Origin: an uncultured beta proteobacterium
Lineage (GTDB): Bacteria; Pseudomonadota; Gammaproteobacteria; Burkholderiales; SG8-39
DNA: 64,000 nt
Reading direction: 5' to 3'
NCBI GenBank assembly: GCA_903928055.1
Contig: CAIYPG010000026.1
Span: 1-64,000, forward strand
A program made the position numbers and the translations under genes. Positions 44,763 to 52,783 of this stretch are shown here, in pieces; position 1 is the first letter of the stretch, and the number at the start of each line of letters is the position of its first letter. Below the pieces are notes generated by a model. That model did not search any database and was not told the DNA's origin. It worked only from the letters and a program-made list of their open reading frames with translations.

Positions 44763-46361
44763 TCAGACGATTTCCCGAGTAACCGACCGCGTGTTGCCGA
44801 AACTCTGCACATAGGCCGCATGCGTGCCCGCGCCTCCAGCGACCAGGATGCCGATATCCTCCGGCGTCGCGCAGGCAGGGATCCGGCTGTCGCGGGTGAT
44901 CTCGCCAAGGGTGGCACGCCGCGAATGCTGCACCAGTTCGAAATCGATGGCCGCGTATTGCGTCGCCGGCATCCTGGACTGCTCCCAGATCAGGCGCTTC
45001 ACCTCGGCCTTCGTGAGGCCGCCGCCGGCAAGTATGTCCGCGTACTCCGGGCACAGCACGATCCAGGGCTGGCCACCGGTGCGGTAGTCGTTGCCCGCCG
45101 GCCGCGGCATGCACTGGGCGAACACGCGTATGACTTCGCTGACGATCTTGGTGCGGGTGTTCATGTTGACAATGCCCTCGGCGCCGACCACGGTCACCGT
45201 GCTCTGCCCGGGCTGGAAGCCGCGCTCCACATGCAGCGGCTCCCACGGGCTGTCGTCTTCGTTCTCGGCGCAGCAGAACGAGTACTTGCCCGGATAGCCC
45301 TGGGTGGCGCGGTCCATCTCGCCCGGCATGGCGCGACCGATGTTCTGCATGATGAGGCGCAGTGCCCGTCCCAGAGTGGCATTGGCCCAATTGCCCTGTC
45401 CAAGGCAGTTGGCGCCGCTGTTCATATTGAGTTTTTTGGCGATCGGCCCGTTGACGATGAGCCACGCACCCACCGGGTTGGTGGTGGCCTGTATGCCCTG
45501 CAGGTTGAACTGCGGCGAAGCGATGGCATCCACTGCGGCAATCAAAACCGGCAGATACTCCGGATCACAGCCCGCCATGACGGCGTTGATGGCGATGCGC
45601 TCCACCGTCGCCGCACCATAGCCTGGCGCAACCAGGCCCACCACGTCATGGGCGTTGCGCGAGGAGCAGCGCAGCATGCGTTCCACCCGTTCGGGCGTCG
45701 GCGGAATGACGGGAAAGCCATCGGTCCAGCGCTGCTCGCGGAAGTGGCGGTTGACCGCTTCGATGTCGTCGGCCAGTTGTATCATCGGCGCGCGCAGGTT
45801 GGTGTCGGCCTTCGTGGCTGCAGGGGCGGCGGCCGGCGACACCAGGTAGGCAATGTCGTAGGCGCATTTCAGCGCCAATTCACGTATGGCGTCGCGCTTG
45901 ATGGCGCCGAAGGGATGCGGGACGAAGGCAATGGGCAGGTCAGGATGCGCAAGGCCCTTGGACTGCGCGCGCCCCAGGGTCTCGAATGCGGTGGAACATA
46001 CCGTCACCGTCGCCAGCCCTCGCTTGGCCGCCTCTACACTGTCGTGGACACTCCACGACGTACATGACCCTCAATCGCCGGAACCGGTGATCACCAGGTC
46101 GCACTTCTCCAGCAGTTCCTGCATGACCGCATCACCGGCGGGAACGGAAGCCTGGCGCTTCTTGAATTTCAGCGTCGAGGCCACGCCGTACTGGCTGACC
46201 AGCACATCAGCGAGGTCTTCGATGAGGTGGTCGAAGTTGGGCTTGGTGTTGTCGACGAAACCCACCACCTTGCCCCTGAGGTCATCCAGGGTGGTGTACT
46301 TCTGCTGGCCGTCAACGCGATAGGGCGCGATCGGATCGAATACTGAGATGGTTGCGGCCAT
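44763..46361 (-). CDS. UGSC-family selenoprotein, in-frame TGA (46071-46073) read as selenocysteine, fused to a second domain
   Basis: Read through one TGA, this is 532 residues. The first 96 (MAATISVFDPIAPYRVDGQQ to CDLVITGSGD) run in the same frame into TGA and then GSCTSWSVHDSVEAAKRG and VTVCSTAFETLGRAQ, so residue 97 is Sec in GD-U-GSC, the motif naming the UGSC (seleno)protein family. No other stop occurs to 44763. AAAGGAGAA precedes the first ATG; the downstream part has no convincing start of its own. A SECIS-like hairpin follows the TGA. After a PAAAPAATKAD linker, a second domain (WTDGFPVIPPTPERVERML, IAINAVMAGCDPEYLP, YPGKYSFCCAENEDDSPW) fills residues about 190-532. Redox enzyme role is inferred. 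Alternative: a nonsense-mutated pseudogene. Confidence 0.85.
46041..46059 (-). promoter_or_regulatory. bacterial SECIS-like hairpin after the in-frame TGA
   Basis: On the minus strand, GTCGTGGA-GTG-TCCACGAC forms a perfect 8-base-pair stem with apical loop GTG (or 7 base pairs with loop AGTGT). It starts 12 bases after the TGA, putting the apical loop at bases 20-22, inside the 16-37-base range known for bacterial SECIS, with G and U at the first two loop positions. It lies within coding sequence, as bacterial SECIS elements do. Confidence 0.75.
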
Positions 46362-46475
46362 GGCAGTTCTCCTTTTTCGGCGTGCTCTGCGCTTGGTTGT
46401 TCTTTTTTATGTGCGGACATGCTGGCCGCCCGCATGGCATCTGTCAAGCGCCCCGGGCGGCGACCGGACATCGAT

Positions 46476-47279
46476 TCAGGCCTTGATGTCGCGGACCTCT
46501 TTTGCCTTCTGGGCGCAGGCACCGGACAGGAAAGCGAGGTCGGTTCCGCTGGATACGAAGCGCGCGCCCATTTCCACGTATTGCGCAATCAGGTCAGGCC
46601 GCGTGGAAAGCCCGCCCACGCCCACGTGCTTGCCATGTTTGCGGCAGGCATTGATGGTGCGCTGGAACACGTCGCGCACCCGCGGGTCCTCGTACTTTCC
46701 CGGAATGCCCATCTCGGCGGTCATGTCGCTGCTGCCCACCAGCATCATGTCGATGCCGTCCACGGCGGCGATTTCATCCACTTTCTCCAGCGCTTCCAGC
46801 GTCTCCATCATGACGATCACCATGGTGGCATCGTTCAACGCGGGATAGGCTTCGGAAGCCGGGTAGCCGCGATATTGCAGATGCGGCAGCGTGCCGGCCG
46901 CCGAGCGCTCGCCCAGCGGTGAAAACTTTGCCGCCCTGACCAGCCGTCGTGCATCCTCGGCCGAACGGATGTGCGGGGCGATGATGCCGAGTGCGCCGCA
47001 GTCCAGCGCCGCACCCACATGCTCCGGCCGGGTCGTGGGCACGCGCACAAAGGGCGTGATGCCCACCGACAGCGCGGCCTGGCAGATCTGTCCGGTCGAC
47101 TCGAAGCTGAAGCCGTTGTGCTCCACGTCCACGTACAGGGTGTCAAAGCCCGCGGTGTGCGCGATGCGGGCGATCTCGATGCTGCGCACCAGGCGCACCG
47201 ACATGGACGCAACGACCTCGTTGCGGGCGAGTTTTTCCTTGACGTGATTGCGCAGGAAGCTGCTGATGGGGACGGACAT
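46476..47279 (-). CDS. HpcH/HpaI-family aldolase
   Basis: A 267-residue class II aldolase/citrate lyase-like barrel. Motifs: GFDTLYVDVEHNGFSF (His/Asp near the active site), PFVRVPTTRPEHVGAALDCGALGIIAPHI, VIVMMETLEALEKVDEIAAVDGIDMMLVGSSDMTAEMG (metal-binding Glu and Asp). Family members cleave or form 4-hydroxy-2-oxo acids with pyruvate. GGAGCAAGC precedes the ATG. It lies between the hydrolase and selenoprotein genes of the leftward operon and may act on the substrate bound by the receptors. Confidence 0.92.
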   Translation of the reverse strand: MSVPISSFLRNHVKEKLARNEVVASMSVRLVRSIEIARIAHTAGFDTLYVDVEHNGFSFESTGQICQAALSVGITPFVRVPTTRPEHVGAALDCGALGIIAPHIRSAEDARRLVRAAKFSPLGERSAAGTLPHLQYRGYPASEAYPALNDATMVIVMMETLEALEKVDEIAAVDGIDMMLVGSSDMTAEMGIPGKYEDPRVRDVFQRTINACRKHGKHVGVGGLSTRPDLIAQYVEMGARFVSSGTDLAFLSGACAQKAKEVRDIKA

Positions 47280-47385
47280 GCTTGCTCCAGTTTCCGGTTG
47301 GGTCCGGGTGAGTGATGCGGCCCCTGCAAAAGCATTGGGGCCGCAGTAATCGTGTCGTTACGCGGTGATTGCGCCAGCCGAAGCG

Positions 47386-48270
47386 TCAGCGCCGGGCGGT
47401 TTCTTCGTGCACGAAGCGGATGATACGGGCTATGGCGTCCGCCGTGCCCTTCGCGTCGGGATTCTCGTTCATGAAATTCTGGCTCATGCCCTCGACCAGA
47501 TGCAGTTCGAGGCGCCCGCCGGCCTTGCCATACTCGGCGACAAAGCGATCCAGGTGCGGCCGCGGATGTGCCTTGTCCACTGCGCCCTGGACATAGAGCA
47601 TCGGTGGCATGACCGCCTTCTCGCCGCGCTCCAGTGACCGCGTCGGATTGCCCTCGTCCATGGCGGCTTCGGTTTTCCAGTAGATGTCATGGGACTGGAT
47701 GACATCCAGCGCCTCCTTGCTGCCCTCGGCAGCCTCCTGCTTCACCTTGTGATAACGACCCAGCGGATCGATGACCGGCCAGCACAGCACGGCACAGCGC
47801 ACCGAAGCATCCACTGCGGAACCCCCGTTCAATGGCACTGAGGCATAGCGCGCATCACCGGGCCGCATTGCCACCAGTGCGGCCTGATGCCCGCCGCTGG
47901 AGGTGCCCATCACGCCCACCCGCTCCGGGTCGCCGCCGAACTCCGCGGCATGCGCCTTGAGCCAGCGCACCGCGTAATGGATGTCCGCCACGGAAGCGGG
48001 ATAGCCCGGATCGGCCGGCGGCATGCGAAAGTCGATGCCGGCCACAATCACGCCGCCGCGCGCCATCTGCTCATCCATCATCGCGTTGCGCATGCGGTCC
48101 TGCTTCACCCAGGCGCCACCATGCACTTCAACCATCATGGGAAACGGCCCCTTGCCAGTCTTGTCGGGAATAGGCCGGTAAATCCTGGCGATGAAGGACC
48201 GGTTGCCGTGTTTCAGGTACTCGACTTCCCTGATCTCGACTTCGTATTTCGAATCGACGACGGTGTTCAT
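47386..48270 (-). CDS. alpha/beta hydrolase, hormone-sensitive lipase type
   Basis: A 294-residue hydrolase of the HSL/BD-FAE group: oxyanion motif MMVEVHGGAWVKQDRMRNA, nucleophile elbow GVMGTSSGGHQAALVA with Ser, acid in MLYVQGAVDKAHPRPHLDRF, and a C-terminal His region (LHLVEGMSQNFMNENPDAKG). Unlike the three hydrolases at 20-26 kb it has the standard serine nucleophile. AGGAGGTTGTC precedes the ATG at 48270. It is inside the leftward Bug operon; an ester or lactone substrate is likely. Confidence 0.9.
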   Translation of the reverse strand: MNTVVDSKYEVEIREVEYLKHGNRSFIARIYRPIPDKTGKGPFPMMVEVHGGAWVKQDRMRNAMMDEQMARGGVIVAGIDFRMPPADPGYPASVADIHYAVRWLKAHAAEFGGDPERVGVMGTSSGGHQAALVAMRPGDARYASVPLNGGSAVDASVRCAVLCWPVIDPLGRYHKVKQEAAEGSKEALDVIQSHDIYWKTEAAMDEGNPTRSLERGEKAVMPPMLYVQGAVDKAHPRPHLDRFVAEYGKAGGRLELHLVEGMSQNFMNENPDAKGTADAIARIIRFVHEETARR

Positions 48271-48295
48271 GACAACCTCCTGTGGAATTCGCACA

Positions 48296-49255
48296 TCATT
48301 GCACGGTCACACCGGCATCCCGGGCCATCTTGGCCCACGCAGCCGAATCCTGCCTGAGAAAGGCCTCCGCATCCTCCGGCGTGCCCGGGCTGGACTCCGC
48401 GCCAATGGCGCTCAACTTGTCCAGGGAATCCCTGGAGCCGAGCGCACTGTTGATCGACTGGTTGAGACGGCTGACGATTGCGCGCGGAATGCCCGCAGGG
48501 CCCATGACCGCATACCAGGACGGCACATCCAGCATCGGAAAGCCTGACTCGATGAACGTCGGCACATTGGGGGTGAGCGCGTTTCGCTTTGCTCCCGTTG
48601 TGCCGAGCAGTTGAACCTTCCCCGCCTTCAGTTGGGGAATGGCCACGGCCATGGCGGCAAAGAGAATCTGCACGCGCCCCTCCAGCAGGTCTGTGACCGC
48701 TTCAGCCGTGCCCTTGTACGGCACGACTTCCAGATCGACTCCGGCCGCCTTCTTGAGCGACTCAGTCAGGAAAAAACTGGTGCCGGTCGCCCCGCCGGTG
48801 GCGCCGTTGTACTGTCCCTTCTTCGCCTTGAGCACGGCCACCAGTTCTTTCAGATCGCGCGCCGGCACCTGCGGGGACACCATCAAGGTGTAAGGCAGCT
48901 TGCCGACCAGGGCAATTGGCGAGAACGCAGACAGTGGCGGCGTTCCCTTCAGGGTGTATAGGTTGATCGAATAGCTCGTGCTTGCCATGACCAGCGTGTA
49001 GCCATCGGGCGCCGCCTTGCTGGTCGCATCCATGGCAATGTTGCCGGAAGCACCGGCGCGCGTATCCGATATCACTGGCTGGCCCAGCAGTTCGGACATC
49101 CTGGCGCCCAGCACGCGGCCGATGATGTCGGCCCCCGTACCCGGCGGAAAGGGAATCAGCTGGGTGATGGGTTTGGCGGGCCAGGACTGCGCCGCGGCGC
49201 TGCTTGCCAGCAGAAACCCGGCGAGTACTCCGATCAATCGATTGCCATTGCGCAT
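48296..49255 (-). CDS. Bug/TctC-family receptor 3 of the leftward operon
   Basis: A 319-residue receptor. Start MRNGNRLIGVLAGFLLASSAAA at 49255 is preferred because AGGAGG lies about 10 bases upstream; an ATG three codons earlier is too close to it. The mature protein opens SWPAKPITQLIPFPPGTGADI, with AMDATSKAAPDGYTLVMAS and VVPYKGTAEAVTDLLEGR. It is clearly related to the next receptor upstream (49310), sharing the FPPGT opening and GATSPTGTS-type region (GGATGTSFFL), suggesting a local duplication. Confidence 0.93.
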   Translation of the reverse strand: MRNGNRLIGVLAGFLLASSAAAQSWPAKPITQLIPFPPGTGADIIGRVLGARMSELLGQPVISDTRAGASGNIAMDATSKAAPDGYTLVMASTSYSINLYTLKGTPPLSAFSPIALVGKLPYTLMVSPQVPARDLKELVAVLKAKKGQYNGATGGATGTSFFLTESLKKAAGVDLEVVPYKGTAEAVTDLLEGRVQILFAAMAVAIPQLKAGKVQLLGTTGAKRNALTPNVPTFIESGFPMLDVPSWYAVMGPAGIPRAIVSRLNQSINSALGSRDSLDKLSAIGAESSPGTPEDAEAFLRQDSAAWAKMARDAGVTVQ

Positions 49256-49309
49256 GAACTGCATGCCTCCTTGTTATTCGTAAATTGCAGTGAGAGAAAG
49301 CATCGCCAT

Positions 49310-50269
49310 TCACTGCGCAACGATGCCGGACTCCTTCGCCATCCTGCCCCACATGGCCGCATCCTGCTTGAGGAAAGCATCCGATTCATCCACGGTGCGG
49401 GGCGTCGGCTCGATGCCGAGGTTGTTCAACTGGTCCGTCACATCCTTGGAACCCAGTGCCTTGATCACCGCCTGGTTGATCCTCGCAACGACCGGCCGCG
49501 GAATGCCCGCCGGGCCCACCAGCGCGAACCAGGTGGGAACATCCAGCATCGGAAAGCCCGACTCGATGAAGGTCGGCACATCGGGAATCAGCGGCTGGCG
49601 CTTGGAGCCCGTGACGCCAAGCAGCTGGACCTTGCCCGCCTTGTAATACGACAGGCTGGTCACCAGTGGTGCGAACAGCACATGGGTGCGCTCTTCGAGA
49701 AGGTCCGCCACCGCTGGCACCGTGCCCTTGTAGATCACCATCTCCATCTCGAAACCGCCGGCCTTCTTCATGGAGTTCAGGAGAAACGAACTGGTGCCTG
49801 TCGGTCCGCCGGACGCGGCCGTGTACTGCCCCGGTTTTGCCTTGAACAGCGTGATCGCATCCTTGATGTTCTTCGCCGGAAGTCCGCGCGCCACCATCAG
49901 CGTATAAGGCTGCATGCCGATCATGGCCACCGGGGTCAGCTTGGACAGGGGAACACTGTTCTTCATGGTGTAGAGGTTGATGGAATAACTGGTGCTGCCC
50001 ACCGCCAGCGTATATCCGTCGGGGGCCGCGTTGGCCGTGGCCTCGATCGCGATGTTGCCGGAGGCGCCGTCGCGGTTCGTCGGCACCATGGTCTGGCCCA
50101 GCAATTCGGTCGCCTTGGTGGCAATGACGCGGCCGGCCACGTCCACCGCCGTGCCCGGTGGAAACGGCAGATACAGGGTGATCGGCTTGGCGGGAAATGC
50201 CTGCGCCAGCGCACCGGCTGAAAGCAATGCAGATCCCAGGAATGCAATCACCAGCGGCAATCTGTTCAT
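49310..50269 (-). CDS. Bug/TctC-family receptor 4 of the leftward operon
   Basis: A 319-residue receptor with signal RLPLVIAFLGSALLSAGALA, opening FPAKPITLYLPFPPGTAVDV, AIEATANAAPDGYTLAVGSTSYSINLYTMKN and IYKGTVPAVADLLEERTHV. The segment TSYSINLYT and the C-terminal AFLKQDAAMWGRMAKESG closely match receptor 3 (TSYSINLYT, AFLRQDSAAWAKMARDAG), evidence for tandem duplication. AAGGAGGGGA precedes the ATG. Confidence 0.94.
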   Translation of the reverse strand: MNRLPLVIAFLGSALLSAGALAQAFPAKPITLYLPFPPGTAVDVAGRVIATKATELLGQTMVPTNRDGASGNIAIEATANAAPDGYTLAVGSTSYSINLYTMKNSVPLSKLTPVAMIGMQPYTLMVARGLPAKNIKDAITLFKAKPGQYTAASGGPTGTSSFLLNSMKKAGGFEMEMVIYKGTVPAVADLLEERTHVLFAPLVTSLSYYKAGKVQLLGVTGSKRQPLIPDVPTFIESGFPMLDVPTWFALVGPAGIPRPVVARINQAVIKALGSKDVTDQLNNLGIEPTPRTVDESDAFLKQDAAMWGRMAKESGIVAQ

Positions 50270-50341
50270 GTCAGTCCCCTCCTTGCAGGTATTGGTTGTA
50301 TCGGCGCTACAGCGTCATTGCGCGCGTGACGAAAATCAATG

Positions 50342-51334
50342 CTAATCCACCTCGATCTTGATGCCGGTTTCCTGAATCAGCTTGCGATAGCGCCCCGCCT
50401 CTTCGGCGATGAACTTCCTGAACTCCTCCGGCGTGCTGCCCACCATGATGGTGGCGTCGGACTCCAGTTTCTTCACCACCGCCGGATCCCTGATTGCCTG
50501 CGTCCACATGGCGTTCAGTTTTGCAATGACGGGCTGGGGCACCCGCGCCGGTGCCAGCAAACCGGTCCAGCTGGTGTACTCGAAGCCCTTCACACCCTGC
50601 TCGGCGAGCGTGGGCACATCCGGTGCGGCGGGAACGCGCCGGTCCGTGGTGACCGCGATTGCGCGGAACTTGCCCGACTTCACCGTGGGCATGCCGGTGG
50701 CCACCGTCACCACCGCAGCCTGCACGCGCCCGGCCATGACATCGACCAGACGCTGACTGGACTGCTTGTAATGCACGAAGGTCACCTTCGTGTTGGTCAT
50801 GTAGTGCAGCAATGCCCCCGGCAGATGGGTGGAGCTGCCCACGCCGCTGGTGCCGAAATTGAGTTCGTCCGGATGCGTCCTCGCATAGTCGATGTATTCC
50901 ACCGCCGTCTTGAAAGGCGCCGATGGATGGACGACGAGCAGGTAGGCGCGCTTGTCGAGCAGCGTGACGGGCGCGAAGTCCTTCACGTAGTCGTAGGGCA
51001 GGTCAGGATAGACAAAGGGCGTGATCGCAAAACCGTTGTTCTGGGCCAGCAGCGTGTAGCCGTCGGGAACGGCGCGCGCAACGAGCGCCGTTCCGATCGT
51101 GCCGCCCGCCCCGCCCTTCTTGTCGACGATGAAGGTCTTGCCGGTGCTTTCGAGGATGCTCTGCGCGAACATGCGCATTTCGGTTTCGATGCCCACCGCT
51201 TCATGGGGCACGACGATCATCACCGGCTTGGCCGGATAGGCATCGGCGGACTGGCCGACGGCGAAATGCGGCCACAACCCGGCAAGGACGAGCGGCAGGG
51301 CAAACGGCCTGACATACCTGTACCTCATGGCCAT
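50342..51334 (-). CDS. Bug/TctC-family receptor 5, first gene of the leftward operon
   Basis: A 330-residue receptor with signal RYVRPFALPLVLAGLWPHFAVG, opening AYPAKPVMIVVPHEAVGIETE, GTALVARAVPDGYTLLAQNNG, FVHYKQSSQRLVDVMAGR and APDVPTLAEQGVKGFEYTSW. The usual APGG/PPG loop is replaced by HEAVG, so ligand binding may differ. AAAGGAGGAGTG precedes the ATG at 51334; the frame is open far upstream but without signal-peptide character. The operon promoter should lie between 51335 and 51505. Confidence 0.92.
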   Translation of the reverse strand: MAMRYRYVRPFALPLVLAGLWPHFAVGQSADAYPAKPVMIVVPHEAVGIETEMRMFAQSILESTGKTFIVDKKGGAGGTIGTALVARAVPDGYTLLAQNNGFAITPFVYPDLPYDYVKDFAPVTLLDKRAYLLVVHPSAPFKTAVEYIDYARTHPDELNFGTSGVGSSTHLPGALLHYMTNTKVTFVHYKQSSQRLVDVMAGRVQAAVVTVATGMPTVKSGKFRAIAVTTDRRVPAAPDVPTLAEQGVKGFEYTSWTGLLAPARVPQPVIAKLNAMWTQAIRDPAVVKKLESDATIMVGSTPEEFRKFIAEEAGRYRKLIQETGIKIEVD

Positions 51335-51505
51335 CACTCCTCCTTTTTTGAGTTGAGAGCCCAGTACTGCGGATGCGCAAAGGACATCGCATCGTATTGA
51401 ACCAGACGCGTTTACGCAAACTGCGGTCCAAAGGCATCCCGGACACGCGTTCCCAGCTTGCGCCTGACTCCATCCGGTTTGCATCCACCGGCAGATGGCT
51501 CTAGC

Positions 51506-52783
51506 ATGGCCCGCATGACGCCCGATACTGAATCGCCCTCCCCGGGCGTCGCCCCCGCCGACATCCGCCCGTCTGCGGCAAGTCCGGTTGCATGGCGCGC
51601 CCTTCCCCCAGGCATCTGGGCCATGGGCTTTGCCTCGCTGTTCATGGACATGTCCTCGGAACTGATCCACAGCCTGCTGCCGGTGTTCATGGTCACGGGA
51701 CTGGGCGCATCGATGCTTACCGTCGGCCTCATCGAAGGTGCTGCAGAGGCAACTTCAGCCATCGTCAAGGTGTTCTCCGGGACGCTCAGCGATTACCTTG
51801 GCCGGCGCAAGCTCCTGATGGTGCTTGGTTACGGACTCGCCGCCCTCACAAAGCCGGTATTTCCGCTGGCCGGCTCAATCGGCTGGGTGTTCGCCGCGCG
51901 CTTCATCGACCGCGTCGGCAAGGGCATGCGCGGCGCACCGCGCGATGCGCTGGTGGCCGAGATCACCGCACCGGCCATGCGCGGCGCAGCCTATGGCATG
52001 CGCCAGGCACTCGACTCGGTCGGCGCCTTTCTCGGGCCGCTGCTGGCAGTGGCGCTGATGCTGTGGCTCGCGAACGATTTCCGCGCGGTGATGTGGTTCG
52101 CGGTGGTCCCGGCCTTCATTTCTGTGACGCTGCTCATCGCGTACGTGCGCGAGCCGGAACGCGCGCAGCCGCATGTTCGCAGTCGCGCGACGCTCACGCT
52201 CGCCGACGCGCGAAGGCTGCCCTCGCGATACTGGGTCATCGTGCTGATCGGCGCGGTGTTCACGCTGGCGCGCTTCAGCGAGGCCTTCCTCGTGCTGCGC
52301 GCGCAGGACGTCGGCCTCAACCCCGGCTTCGTCCCGCTGGTGATGATCGTGATGAACGTGTTCTACGCCGGTGCCGCCTATCCGGCCGGCGCGGCCGCCG
52401 ATCGCGTCAGCCACCGCACGCTGCTGTTCATCGGGCTTGCATTGCTCGTTGCCGCGGACCTCATCCTGGCGCGTGCCGCATCACCACTGGCCGCCTTTGC
52501 CGGTGCCGCAATGTGGGGATTGCACATGGCCTTCACGCAGGGCCTGCTCTCCAAGCTCGTCGCCGACACCGCGCCGGCTGACTTGCTCGGCACCGGCTTC
52601 GGCCTGTTCAACCTGGTCAGCGGCATCGCCATGCTGCTGGCAAGCGCGATTGCCGGTGCGTTATGGAGCGGATTCGGCGCATCAGCCACGTTCATCTGCG
52701 GCGCGGGCTTCGCGTTGCTGACCGCGGCGGGCCTGCTGTTCTATCGCCCCTTGCATCACCCGCCCCATGGCGCGGGTCAATGA
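51506..52783 (+). CDS. MFS transporter (drug/solute exporter)
   Basis: A 425-residue major facilitator with about twelve membrane helices. The A-like loop DYLGRRKLLMVLGYG after helix 2-3 and FIDRVGKGMRGAPRDALVAEI are typical of the MFS_1 group that includes the FsrR-like and YfkF-type exporters. The Ala/Pro-rich N-terminus is unconserved; ATG codons at 51488, 51506 and 51515 are possible and 51506 is taken. Its 3' end overlaps the convergent nhaA gene by 7 bases. Substrate unknown. Confidence 0.88.
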   Translation: MARMTPDTESPSPGVAPADIRPSAASPVAWRALPPGIWAMGFASLFMDMSSELIHSLLPVFMVTGLGASMLTVGLIEGAAEATSAIVKVFSGTLSDYLGRRKLLMVLGYGLAALTKPVFPLAGSIGWVFAARFIDRVGKGMRGAPRDALVAEITAPAMRGAAYGMRQALDSVGAFLGPLLAVALMLWLANDFRAVMWFAVVPAFISVTLLIAYVREPERAQPHVRSRATLTLADARRLPSRYWVIVLIGAVFTLARFSEAFLVLRAQDVGLNPGFVPLVMIVMNVFYAGAAYPAGAAADRVSHRTLLFIGLALLVAADLILARAASPLAAFAGAAMWGLHMAFTQGLLSKLVADTAPADLLGTGFGLFNLVSGIAMLLASAIAGALWSGFGASATFICGAGFALLTAAGLLFYRPLHHPPHGAGQ

